The notes beneath the pieces are model-generated. The model was not told where the DNA came from and did no database searches. It was given only the letters and a program-made list of their open reading frames with translations. DNA of 64,000 nt from JAJDTQ01 sp965204235 (GTDB lineage Bacteria; Desulfobacterota; Binatia; UBA9968; JAJDTQ01): NCBI GenBank assembly GCA_965204235.1, contig OZ241979.1, positions 558,001-622,000 of the forward strand. Reading direction: 5' to 3'. Shown here in pieces: positions 7,527-15,661 of this stretch. Each line of letters starts with the position of its first letter. Positions within the stretch are counted from its first letter, which is position 1. Both the position numbers and the translations under genes were made by a program.

Positions 7527-9628
7527 GAGCCGCCTTCCCTCCCGCGGCGCGACTTGTCCATGACCTTCAGGTGTTGCTCCCAGTCCGGTTCGCGCTCGGG
7601 ACCTTCCACAGCGTCGCACTCCCGAAAGAACTCATCCAACTCCGCCGGCGACTCGAAGGCGCCGGGGCGCGGCGGCCCTCCCACGATCTCTCCCAGCAAC
7701 CCTTCGGTCTCCCGCTCCAACGCCAGTATGTCGGCCCGTATCTCCTCCAGGGAACGCAAGGGTTCCGGCTTGTAGAAGTAACGGGTGAAGCTGATCTCGT
7801 AACCGACCCTGACGTTGTCGGGCGCGTACCAGGCATCGGGCGCGTAGGGCAGCACCTCCCGCCGCAGGAAACCGTCGATCTCGCCGTCTTCCTGGAACGG
7901 AACCTGCTCGGCGTCGCGCAGGTCGGTGTCCGGCTCGTACTCCACCACCGCGGGCCTGCCCTCGATGACGGCCGCGAACCGGCCGTACAGCGGGTCGGCC
8001 TCGGCGCCGCTCTTGTGGATCTTCCTGATGACCGGCGGCGCGGTCTCCGAACGCCGGAGTTCGTCCTTGAGCGCCCGGATTTCCCTGGGGGCGTAGGCCC
8101 GCTCGGGGTCGATGCCTTCCAGCCTCAGGGGCCGCTCCACGACGACCTTCCAGTAGCCGAACGCCTCGTTGGGGAATATCTTCGACTGCTCGGTCTCCTC
8201 GAAGGCGAGGAAGACTTCGCAGATGCGTTGGATGTGGTCGTCCGACAGTTCGCAGTTCTTGTTGCCCAGGTTCTTGCGCAAGGGCCGGGACCATTGGGTG
8301 GCGTCGATGAGCTGCACACTGCCCCGCCGGTGTGGGGCCTTGCGGTTGCTGAGGACCCAGACGTAGGTGGCGATGCCGGTGTTGTAGAACATGTGGAGGG
8401 GCAGCGCGACGACGGCTTCCAGCCAGTCGTTCTCGATGATCCAGCGGCGGATGTTGCTCTCGCCCTGCCCGGCGTCGCCGGTGAACAGGGAGCTGCCGTT
8501 GTGGACCTCGGCGATGCGGCTGCCCAAGGGAGTGTCCCGCTTCCTCTTGCTCAGCATGTTGGCCAGGAACATCATCTGGCCGTCGCTGGACCGTGTGATC
8601 AGCGAGTAGTCGGGGTCGCCGCGGTGCTCCACCACGAAGCGCAGGTCCTTGACGCCGGACTTGCCGCCCATGCGCTCCAGGTCGCTCTTCCAGCTCTTGC
8701 CGTAGGGCGGGTTGGAGAGCATGAAATCGAACTCCCGGGCCGGGAAGCCGTCCCCGGAGAGGGTCGAGCCGTACCGCATGTTGTCGGCCTCGACGCCCTC
8801 CCCCTTAAGGATGAGGTCGGCCTTGCTGATGGCGTAGGTCTCCGGGTTCACCTCCTGGCCGTACAGGTGCACCGACACTTCCTTGCCCCGTTTCCCCGCC
8901 AACTCCGTCAGCGTGTCCTCCGCCACGGTGAGCATCCCGCCGGTGCCGCAAGCGCCGTCGTACACGAGGTAGGTGCCGGACTTGACCGCATCGGCCACCG
9001 GCAGGAAGACCAGGTGGGCCATGAGCTGCACCACGTCCCTGGGGGTGAAATGCTCCCCGGCCTCTTCGTTGTTCTCCTCGCTGAAGCGGCGGATGAGCTC
9101 TTCGAACACCGTGCCCATGCCGTGGTTGTCCAAGCCCTCCAGCCGCACGGAGCCGTCCTCGTTCCGCACGGGTTCGGGACCGAGGTTGACCGAGCCGTCC
9201 AGGAACTTCTCCAACAGGAAGCCCAGCGCGTCCGCTTCCACCAGCGTGGGGATCTGGTTGCGGAACCGGAACTTCTCCAGGACCTCCTGGACGTTGGGCG
9301 AGAAGCCGTCGAGGTACGCCTCGAAGTCGGCTCGCAACCGCTGCTGCCGTCCGCGGGACGCAAGGTCCCGGAGCCGGAAGGGGGACGCGTTGTAGAACGC
9401 CTGGCCGGACGCCTGGCACAGGGCGCTGTCCTGGTTCGTGATTCCCGCGGCGTCCAACTGCTCCTTCATGCGGAGCACCGCCTCCTTGGTGGGCTCCAGC
9501 ACCGCGTCGAGGCGTCGGATGACCGTCATGGGCAGGATCACGTCCCGGTACTTGCCCCGCACGTACACGTCGCGCAGCACGTCGTCTGCGATGCCCCAGA
9601 TGAAGTTGCCGATGTTGAGGGTGCTCAC
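7523..9628 (-). CDS. hsdM: Type I restriction-modification DNA methyltransferase subunit, HsdM
   Basis: An N6-adenine methyltransferase subunit that, with HsdS, protects host DNA and, with HsdR, completes the restriction complex. It is 701 aa. The N-terminal HsdM helical domain begins MSTLNIGNFIWGIADDVLRD. The SAM-binding motif I is DGACGTGG at 224-231, preceded by GEHFTPRDVV at 191-200, and the catalytic motif IV is NPPY at 306-309. The 701 aa length exceeds the roughly 500 aa of short HsdM proteins, as seen in the longer HsdM subgroup. It is the first gene of the operon: only repeat A and intergenic DNA lie upstream. The stop overlaps the PIN stub start. Confidence 0.95.
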   Translation of the reverse strand: MSTLNIGNFIWGIADDVLRDVYVRGKYRDVILPMTVIRRLDAVLEPTKEAVLRMKEQLDAAGITNQDSALCQASGQAFYNASPFRLRDLASRGRQQRLRADFEAYLDGFSPNVQEVLEKFRFRNQIPTLVEADALGFLLEKFLDGSVNLGPEPVRNEDGSVRLEGLDNHGMGTVFEELIRRFSEENNEEAGEHFTPRDVVQLMAHLVFLPVADAVKSGTYLVYDGACGTGGMLTVAEDTLTELAGKRGKEVSVHLYGQEVNPETYAISKADLILKGEGVEADNMRYGSTLSGDGFPAREFDFMLSNPPYGKSWKSDLERMGGKSGVKDLRFVVEHRGDPDYSLITRSSDGQMMFLANMLSKRKRDTPLGSRIAEVHNGSSLFTGDAGQGESNIRRWIIENDWLEAVVALPLHMFYNTGIATYVWVLSNRKAPHRRGSVQLIDATQWSRPLRKNLGNKNCELSDDHIQRICEVFLAFEETEQSKIFPNEAFGYWKVVVERPLRLEGIDPERAYAPREIRALKDELRRSETAPPVIRKIHKSGAEADPLYGRFAAVIEGRPAVVEYEPDTDLRDAEQVPFQEDGEIDGFLRREVLPYAPDAWYAPDNVRVGYEISFTRYFYKPEPLRSLEEIRADILALERETEGLLGEIVGGPPRPGAFESPAELDEFFRECDAVEGPEREPDWEQHLKVMDKSRRGREGGS

Positions 9629-9665
9629 GACTCGTCTCCCCCTGGCCCTGTTCTGAAACCTGTGG

Positions 9666-9746
9666 TCAATTCCGGCTTGTGGCGCCTCTCCCCATGGGAA
9701 AGCGCGTCCTTCGACTTCGCTTCGCTACGCTCAGGACGAACGGGGG
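9666..9746. repeat. Interspersed repeat A, copy 1 (forward)
   Basis: About 80 bp, beginning near ATTCCGGCTTGTGGCGCCTC and ending in the core CGCTACGCTCAGGACGAACG. The same core occurs at about eight other places in the window in both orientations. Arms GTCCTTCG and CAGGAC-type sequences allow a folded-back structure, so it behaves like a REP/MITE-type element. It marks the upstream edge of the hsd operon. It contains no gene. Confidence 0.8.
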
Positions 9747-9914
9747 AAACTGTTCAGGGTTTCCTTCCGCAGGTTGATGCCTGTGCGCCAAGCCGTTCCC
9801 CCGGCGTCGGCGCCGTCTCCGGGCGTTTCCTCCACGGTGGTCGAACAGTATGCAACGTCTTCCCATACGGCGCAATTGCTTGACAGCAGCCGGAAGTACG
9901 GCGAACATGGACGC

Positions 9915-10061
9915 ATGAAAACCATTGCGGTCCATGTATCCGAACCGGTCCGGTCCACCACCTTGGCCGACTTGGACCCCGTGTCCGTGGGTCGGGCGCC
10001 GAGGCCGCTGGGCATCGACGACGATCTGCTCGGGGAGATGCTCGATCGTGACCGGACTTGA
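9915..10061 (+). pseudogene. Internally deleted antitoxin remnant
   Basis: A 48-codon frame reading MKTIAVHVSEPV, then directly RSTTLADLDPVSVGR...DDDLLGEMLD. The first part matches the beta-strand start of RHH antitoxins and the second matches the C-terminal tail of the same type, but the central helices are missing, consistent with an in-frame internal deletion. It overlaps the first 14 bases of the amidase gene, and its tail supplies the GGGGAG ribosome site for that gene. No toxin gene follows. A TTGACA box lies at 9880 but the matching -10 is poor. It is probably a fossil. Confidence 0.5.
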
Positions 10062-11502
10062 CCTGACCGAGACCACCTTGCAGGAGGCCGCGGCGCAGAT
10101 CGAGCGCGGGGAAGTCTCGCCGGTGGAGCTCACGGAGAGGGTGCTGGAACGGATCGAGAGGCTGGACCCCGAGATCAACGCCTACGTCACCGTGGCTCGG
10201 GAGGAAGCGCTGTCACTGGCCCGGACCGCGGAGGCCGAGGTTCGCGAAGGGAAGTACCGGGGTCCGCTCCACGGGATTCCCCTGTCCGTCAAGGACAACC
10301 TCGCGACGCGGGGGATCCGCACTACCGCGGGGTCGAAGGTGCTGGCCGACTGCGTTCCCGATTTCGACGCCACCGCGGTGGCGCGGCTCAAGCAGGCGGG
10401 CGCGGTCATCCTGGGCAAGACCAACATGCACGAATGGGCCAACGGCGGCACCACCATCAACCCCTTCTACGGCACCACGCGCAACCCCTGGGACACCGCC
10501 CGGATCGCGGGGGGATCGAGCGGCGGCTCGGCCGCGGCGGTGGCCGCGGGCCTGTGCCTGGGCTCCATCGGCACCGACAACGGCGGCTCGGTCAGGAACC
10601 CGGCCTCCCTGTGCGGCACGGTGGGGTTCAAGCCCACCTACGGCCGGATCAGCCGGTTCGGGCACGTGCCCGCCAACGGCGGCTACTCCACCAACCACCT
10701 GGGCGTGTTCAGCAAGACCGTCCGGGACTGCGCGCTGATCCTGCGCGCCATTGCGGGCAGGGACCCCGAGGACCCCAACAGCGCCCGCGAGCCCGTGCCG
10801 GATTACGAGGCCGATCTCGACGCAGGCATCGAGGGACTGCGGGTGGGAATCGTCGAGGACTACTTCGACCGCCACATGGCCGGGGAGGTCAAGTCGGCCT
10901 TCCTCGAAGCGCAGCGCCGGCTCGAATCCCTCGGAGCGAGTCTGCGGAAGGTGGAGGCGCCCCCTCACCTGGACGCCACGCGGGTGGTCTGGACCTGCAT
11001 CACGCGCCCGGAGAATGTGGCCGAGCACCTGCCCTACCTGAAGGCCAGGCCCCGGGACTACAGCACGCGGTTGCTGCACCAGAACATCGGCGCCATGCTG
11101 ATCCCAGCGGAAGCCTACGTGGCCGCGCAGCGCATCCGGCGCGCCCTGTGCCGGGAGTTCGACCGGGTCTTCGAGTCGGTGGACGTGGTCGCCGCGCCCA
11201 CCGCCCCGGTACCCGCGCCTACCATCGATGAGTGCAGGCGGGGCGCCATGGAAGTGGACGGACGAAAGATCCAACTGGAGGGCCCCGGAGTGAACTTCCG
11301 TTCCCTCTTCACCACGCCCTTCAACCTGACCGGCCTCCCGGCCCTGAGCGCGTGCTGCGGTTTCTCGTCGGGCGGGTTGCCCATGGGGATCCAGTTCGTG
11401 GGGCCGCGCTTTCGCGAGGCCCGGGTGCTCCGCACCGCGCACGCCTACGAACGGGCCGCGGAGTGGTATCGGCGAAGGCCGCGGCCGGAGCATCGGCCGT
11501 GA
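10048..11502 (+). CDS. Amidase-signature family amidohydrolase (GatA-like)
   Basis: This enzyme hydrolyses a carboxamide or similar bond using the Ser-cisSer-Lys triad. It is 484 aa from the GTG at 10048, which has GGGGAG about 9 nt upstream. The triad is visible: K82 in LSVKDNLATRG, S157 in AGGSSGGSAAA and S181 in GTDNGGSVRNPAS, with the 24-residue Ser-Ser spacing seen in GatA. The gene stands alone, with no gatB or gatC nearby, so a catabolic amidase is more likely than tRNA amidotransferase. Its substrate cannot be told. It is bracketed by repeat A copies on both sides in the same orientation. Confidence 0.88.
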   Translation: MTGLDLTETTLQEAAAQIERGEVSPVELTERVLERIERLDPEINAYVTVAREEALSLARTAEAEVREGKYRGPLHGIPLSVKDNLATRGIRTTAGSKVLADCVPDFDATAVARLKQAGAVILGKTNMHEWANGGTTINPFYGTTRNPWDTARIAGGSSGGSAAAVAAGLCLGSIGTDNGGSVRNPASLCGTVGFKPTYGRISRFGHVPANGGYSTNHLGVFSKTVRDCALILRAIAGRDPEDPNSAREPVPDYEADLDAGIEGLRVGIVEDYFDRHMAGEVKSAFLEAQRRLESLGASLRKVEAPPHLDATRVVWTCITRPENVAEHLPYLKARPRDYSTRLLHQNIGAMLIPAEAYVAAQRIRRALCREFDRVFESVDVVAAPTAPVPAPTIDECRRGAMEVDGRKIQLEGPGVNFRSLFTTPFNLTGLPALSACCGFSSGGLPMGIQFVGPRFREARVLRTAHAYERAAEWYRRRPRPEHRP

Positions 11503-11512
11503 CGGCCCCGTG

Positions 11513-11557
11513 AGCGCGTCCTTCGACTTCGCTTCGCTACGCTCAGGACGAACGGGG
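11513..11557. repeat. Interspersed repeat A, copy 2 (forward, short)
   Basis: A 45 bp core of repeat A (GCGCGTCCTTCGACTTCGCT onward to GGACGAACGGGG), without the 5' part. It begins 10 bases past the amidase stop and is followed at once by repeat B copy 1. Confidence 0.8.
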
Positions 11558-11560
11558 ATG

Positions 11561-11768
11561 GCTGCCACGGTTGGGTCGGTCCGTGGAGAGGACCCATCCC
11601 AACCCCACCGTACCCCCCTCCCTGTCCCTCCCCCTCAAGGGGGGAGGGGACGCCAAACCGTGAGACCCCGCCATCAAGGGGGAGGGGACGTTACGCCGTG
11701 ACACCCTGCTTGCACGTACACCCGTGAAACTCTGCCCGCACAACCCGCCCACGCAAAAGCCGGAAGAG
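11561..11768. repeat. Interspersed repeat B, copy 1
   Basis: A degenerate copy of a 200-330 bp element. It has the TTGGGTCGGTCCGTGGAGAG stretch, the CCCTCCCCCTCAAGGGGGGA hairpin, and an end at AAAAGCCGGAAGAG, all shared with 14112-14349 and (inverted) 36670-36996. An internal segment (CAAGGGGGAGGGGACG) is duplicated. No credible gene is present between the amidase and the hydrolase at 11800. Confidence 0.75.
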
Positions 11769-11799
11769 CCGGGATTCCCTGCGTGACTCCGTCGAGGGT

Positions 11800-12513
11800 T
11801 CACGCCCCGGGGCCAAGCACGCGGTCGAGGAAGTTCGTGGCCAGCGGCCACGTGAGCTTGGCCAGGGCAGGGTCGTAGGCGTCGCCGTCGGCCAGGGCGA
11901 ACCCGTGGCCCGCCTGCGGGAAGAAATGCCACTCCACGTCGGACGCGCCTTCCAGGAAGCTCGCCCGCAGCTTCTCCTGCACCGGCACCGGCGCGACCCG
12001 ATCCCTGCCCCCGAAGAAGGTCATGGAAGGACAGCGGATCTCCCGGGCCGACTCGTTGGGATGGCGCGGCCGCAGTTCGCTGGGGCCTTCGTCCCGCACC
12101 GAAGGATAATAGCCCAGGAACGCCGCGACCCCGGGAGTCGCCGCCACGAAGTGGATGCCGATGCGCCCGCCCATGCACAGGCCCATGACCGCCGCCCGCT
12201 TCTCGTCCACGTGGTCCCGTCCGAGCAGGTATCGCCAACCCTGGTCGATGACCTCCACGAACCGCCCGTCCGTGGTCTTCTTCTGGACCCCGTGGTAGTC
12301 GGCGAAGCCCAGGAGCCCGTACAGGTCGGGCACCAGCGCAGTGTAGCCGTGCTCGGCGAACTCGCAGGCCATGTGCTTGATGTGACCCGTGACCCCGTAG
12401 TGGTGATGGACCATGAGCAGGGCCGGGCCGGGCGTGCGCCGGTCCGGCGCCGCCAGGAAACCCGGGACTCCGTCCCGCTCCTGCGAAAGCCCTCGTGTGG
12501 CGATCCTCGGCAT
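11800..12513 (-). CDS. Dienelactone hydrolase family protein
   Basis: A 237 aa alpha/beta-hydrolase of the dienelactone hydrolase family, which opens lactones from aromatic ring cleavage but also includes carboxyesterases. The family's Cys-Asp-His triad is complete: C113 in MGLCMGGR, D171 in GGRDRVAP, H203 in AGHGFA. No signal peptide is seen, so it is probably cytoplasmic. The start at 12513 has AAGGAGG 7 nt upstream. It forms no operon: repeats flank it on both sides. Substrate unknown; the surrounding amidohydrolases suggest catabolism of aromatic or heterocyclic compounds, which is inference. Confidence 0.9.
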   Translation of the reverse strand: MPRIATRGLSQERDGVPGFLAAPDRRTPGPALLMVHHHYGVTGHIKHMACEFAEHGYTALVPDLYGLLGFADYHGVQKKTTDGRFVEVIDQGWRYLLGRDHVDEKRAAVMGLCMGGRIGIHFVAATPGVAAFLGYYPSVRDEGPSELRPRHPNESAREIRCPSMTFFGGRDRVAPVPVQEKLRASFLEGASDVEWHFFPQAGHGFALADGDAYDPALAKLTWPLATNFLDRVLGPGA

Positions 12514-12526
12514 CGTGGCCTCCTTT

Positions 12527-12860
12527 CAACGCGAAGCGCCCTTCGGAAACCCTGGACAATCGTCCCGTTCGTCCCGAGCGTAGCGAAGAACCCTGTTCAT
12601 CCTGAGCGTAGCGTAGCGAGTCCTCCGTTCATCCTGAGCGTAGCGTAGTGAATCCTCCGTTCGTCCTGAGCGTAGCGTAGCGAAGTCGAAGGACGCGCTT
12701 TCCCATAGGGAGAGGCGCCCCAAGCCGGCGTTGATCAGAGGTTCCTCAACGCGAAGCGCCCTTCGGAAACCTTGGACAATCGTCCCGTTCGTCCCGAGCG
12801 TAGCGAGGAACCTCGTTCATCCTGAGCGTAGCGTAGCGAAGTCGAAGGACGCGCTTTCCG
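12527..12860. repeat. Repeat A cluster (reverse), 220-bp direct duplication
   Basis: The stretch between the dienelactone hydrolase and the amidohydrolase is made entirely of repeat A sequence in reverse orientation. The phrase CAACGCGAAGCGCCCTTCGG occurs at 12527 and again at 12747, a 220 bp direct duplication. Short GAGCGTAGCGTAGCG units are reiterated four times between 12570 and 12680. There is no coding sequence or recognisable promoter. Confidence 0.8.
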
Positions 12861-12865
12861 CGGCG

Positions 12866-13936
12866 CTACAGGCCGTAGAGCCGCATGGGGTTGTCGCTCA
12901 GGATCTTCCGGGCCGCGCCCGGTGCGAGCACGCCGTCCTGGGACAGCTTGGCGATGGCTTCCATGTCGTTGGAGTAGTCGGCGTGCCCGTAGTCGGTGCC
13001 GACGATGATGTTGTCCTCCCCGGCGTGCTCGAGGACGTAGGGCAGGTCGTCCGTGGTCTGGCAGGCCACGTAGATGCGGTTGTCCCTGAGCAGGTTCCGC
13101 TCCGCCAATTCCCGCGGCGCGCCGCGCACTCCCGCCAGGGCGCTGGCCGAGTGGGCGCGGCGAAAGGCCAGCTCGGCCCGGGTGCGGATGAGCACGTCGT
13201 TCAGCGCATAGGGGACCCACTGGGACGTGGTCTCCACGAAGCACCAGCGCAACTCCGGGAACCGGTCCGGCACGCCCTTGTAGATGAGGTTGTTGAAAGC
13301 GCCCACGGCCGGCAGCTTGAAGCGCGAGAACACGTCCTGGGCGAACAGGTCGTAATGGCCCAGGTTCCCTCCGCCGGCATGGATGCAGATGGGCATGTCC
13401 AGGTCGCTCGCCTCCCGGTAGATGGGGAAGAAGGTGTCGTCCGAGAGCAGCCGCTCCCCCTCGAAGCCGTGCAGGAAGACCCCGCAGGCGCCGTTGTCCT
13501 TGCCGAAGCGGATCTCCTCGATGGCCCGGTCCATGGACCTCACCGGCGCCAGCACCACCCACCGCAGACGGCCGCGCCCCTGTCTCCATATTTCCGCAAG
13601 CCAGCGGTTGTAGCCCCGGCAGAGGGCGCGCTCCACGTCCGCCCGCTCGGTCAGCGGGCGCAGGAACAGCGTCGGATAGATGACCTGGACGTCCACCGAC
13701 AACTCGTCCATGTGCGCGATCCGCGCCGCCACGTTGGCCAGTTCCCGGGACTCCGCGGTGGTGTTGAGGCCGATGTTCGTGTTGGGCGCCACCCGGTCGT
13801 CGATGCGCCAGTAGCGCAAGCCGCTGCGCTCCGACACCAGGAGGTCCGGGGCCAAGGCCCTGTCCTCTTCCTCCATGAACTCCCAGGTCTGCTCCGTCTC
13901 GATCACGTGGGCGTCTGCGTCGATGACTTGTGACAT
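12866..13936 (-). CDS. Metal-dependent amidohydrolase (COG2159 / amidohydrolase 2)
   Basis: A 356 aa TIM-barrel hydrolase or decarboxylase of the amidohydrolase-2 family. The N-terminal metal motif is present as IDADAHVIE with D8 and H10, and a late IVGTDYGHADYS carries the C-terminal Asp. The ATG at 13936 has GGAGGAG upstream and gives the family-typical start; a longer frame to 14095 is rejected. It shares its beginning, its end (NPMRLYGL) and length with the protein at 16675-17763, so the two are paralogues. Members of this family act on uracil-like, salicylate-like and related compounds; the actual substrate cannot be predicted. A single-gene transcript is likely. Confidence 0.88.
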   Translation of the reverse strand: MSQVIDADAHVIETEQTWEFMEEEDRALAPDLLVSERSGLRYWRIDDRVAPNTNIGLNTTAESRELANVAARIAHMDELSVDVQVIYPTLFLRPLTERADVERALCRGYNRWLAEIWRQGRGRLRWVVLAPVRSMDRAIEEIRFGKDNGACGVFLHGFEGERLLSDDTFFPIYREASDLDMPICIHAGGGNLGHYDLFAQDVFSRFKLPAVGAFNNLIYKGVPDRFPELRWCFVETTSQWVPYALNDVLIRTRAELAFRRAHSASALAGVRGAPRELAERNLLRDNRIYVACQTTDDLPYVLEHAGEDNIIVGTDYGHADYSNDMEAIAKLSQDGVLAPGAARKILSDNPMRLYGL

Positions 13937-14111
13937 GACGTCTCCTCCCAAAGCGGGTCTGCCGGACCACCCGGCGCGCCTTCCGATCGGGGATACGCCC
14001 GAACGCGCATCCGCCATCCATGCCCATTGTGGCTCTTCAGGGTTTCGTGTGGGTTGTCCCGCTCCCTTCCCAAGCGACGGGGGTCCGATTCCCACCTTGC
14101 CGTCCTCGGTT

Positions 14112-14349
14112 CGGCATTGCGGAGAACTCCGATCCCCTCCCCCCTTGAGGGGGAGGGTTAGGGAGGGGGGCCTCCGTGCAACCCACCCATCGGCGCCAGC
14201 ACCAACGGACAGATGGCTGAAACGGGTTGGGCCGGTCCGTGTAGAGGACTCATCCCCTCAACCCCGCCGTACCCCCCTCCCTGTCCCTCCCCCTCAAGGG
14301 GGGAGGGAACTCTATGCCCGTAAAACCCTGCCCACACGAAAGCCGGAAG
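14112..14349. repeat. Interspersed repeat B, copy 2
   Basis: A 238 bp element, starting CGGCATTGCGGAGAACTCCG and ending CACGAAAGCCGGAAGAT. It contains two near-palindromic CCCTCCCCCTTGAGGGGGAG-type hairpins. It is present in inverted orientation at 36670-36996. The remaining bases of the 634 bp gap 13937-14570 show nothing I can recognise apart from the ribosome site of the next gene. Confidence 0.8.
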
Positions 14350-14570
14350 ATCTCCCATTGTCGCCCAGGAAGCCGCGGCATTGCAACCGGACGAGGGACG
14401 CGGGCCGGACGCCCGCGCTCCCGGGTGGAGGGTCCTGGCGGGAACGCCGCTTCTCGCGCCTCCCCGCCCGATCTGCTACAAGGTGGGACACGCCGGCCCG
14501 GACGGTCCCACGCGGCTCTCGCAACGAGAGTCCCGGACGCGAAGGACCGGGCCCTAATGGAGGTGGCCAC

Positions 14571-15410
14571 ATGACGTACGCTCGCCCGGAACTTCTGACC
14601 GAGACCGATTGGCTGGAGCGGCATCTCGACGACCCGGACGTCCGCATCGTGGACTGCGACCCCTTCGACGTGTATCGCCGGGCCCACGTCAAGGGGGCGG
14701 TGGGCATTCGCGTGCACCACTACATCAAGCAGCCCGAATATCCCGCGGACCCCAGGAAGTATCCGCTGGTGGCGCCGCCGGACACGGTGAAGGAAGTGAT
14801 GGAGGGCATGGGCATCGGCCGCGGCGTGCGGGTGGTGGCCTACGACAGCAACGGCTCCCTTTGGGCCAGCCGCCTGTGGTGGGTGCTGAACTACTACGGC
14901 CATACCGACGTGACCGTGCTCAACGGCGGGTGGCGGAAGTGGTTCGACGAGGGGCGTCCGGTGACCCTCGACGTCCCGAAGCCCCCGGCCGCGGCCTTCG
15001 ACCCCAAGGCCAACCCCGACCTCGTGTGCACGCTGGAGTACGGCAAGGCCAACGTGGACAACCCGGACGTGGTGTATCTCGACGTGCGCTCGGACGGTGA
15101 ATGGACGGGCGCCAACGACCGCGGCAACCGGCGGGCGGGCCACGTGCCCGGCGCGGCGCACCTGGAGTGGCTCGACTTCCTCCGGGACGACGAGCACAAG
15201 ACCTTCAAGGAGGCCGGCGAGCTGCGAGCGCTGCTGCGGCGGGCCGGGGCGCCGCCGGACCGGGAGGTGGTCACCTATTGACAGGGCGGCATCCGTGCGG
15301 CGCACGGAGTCTTCGTCCTGACGCTGCTGGGCTACGAGCGGGCGCGCAACTACGACGGGTCCATGGCCGAATGGGCCAACCGCGACGACACGCCCCTCGT
15401 GCGGGAGTGA
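14571..15410 (+). CDS. Rhodanese-type sulfurtransferase with TGA at the catalytic Cys codon (candidate selenoprotein)
   Basis: Thiosulfate or mercaptopyruvate sulfurtransferases move a sulfane sulfur through an active-site Cys. This one has two rhodanese domains (about 10-130 and 150-275). The ATG at 14571 has GGAGG 7 nt upstream. The frame runs 236 codons to VVTY, then TGA at 15279-15281, then continues as QGGIRAAHGVFVLTLLGYER to a second TGA at 15408. In the family this site reads TYCQGGIRA, so TGA sits exactly at the catalytic Cys (residue 237), and the joined length of 279 aa is normal. A 7-bp hairpin with GGC loop follows 10 nt later (15292-15308). Reading TGA as selenocysteine is therefore attractive. 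The alternative is a nonsense mutation or sequencing error of TGC. No selA, selB, selC or selD is in the window. Confidence 0.8.
15292..15308 (+). promoter_or_regulatory. SECIS-like hairpin after in-frame TGA
   Basis: TCCGTGC (15292-15298), loop GGC (15299-15301), GCACGGA (15302-15308): a perfect 7-bp stem. The loop begins 17 nt after the TGA. This satisfies what I know of bacterial SECIS elements: a stem-loop inside the coding sequence just after UGA, loop 16-37 nt away, and a G in the first two loop positions. In GC-rich DNA hairpins are frequent, so the structure alone is not proof. Confidence 0.55.
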
Positions 15411-15453
15411 CGCCGACGCCCCGTTCCCGTTCGTCGTCACGGGGAACCTCTGC

Positions 15454-15532
15454 TCCATTCCGGCTCGAGGCGTCTCTCCCCATGGGAAAGCGCGTCCTTC
15501 GACTTCGCTTCGCTACGCTCAGGACGAACGGG
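15454..15532. repeat. Interspersed repeat A, copy (forward)
   Basis: A full-length copy, about 79 bp, from TCCATTCCGGCTCGAGGCGT to GGACGAACGG. It is nearly identical to the copy at 9666-9746, and lies between the rhodanese and rhomboid genes. Confidence 0.8.
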
Positions 15533-15661
15533 ACAAGTGGCTTCCGTGCGGGCACGGTCCCGCGGCGCAGAGTTGAAGACCTCGCCCGTTTCGTTGTTAC
15601 ATGGGGGAGCGCATACGCGCGTCGAACCGCCGTCATGGTCCGGACAGGAAGGGAAAGCATC

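Noticed and set aside
9880..9908. TTGACA followed after 17 nt by GAACAT as a promoter for the antitoxin remnant and amidase
   Set aside because: The -10 is a poor match and lies only 7 bases before the remnant's ATG; not strong enough to list.
12560..12700. Possible CRISPR array, because short units repeat at close spacing
   Set aside because: The units are 15-40 bases without unique equal-length spacers, no cas genes occur, and the same sequence is scattered across the window as repeat A.
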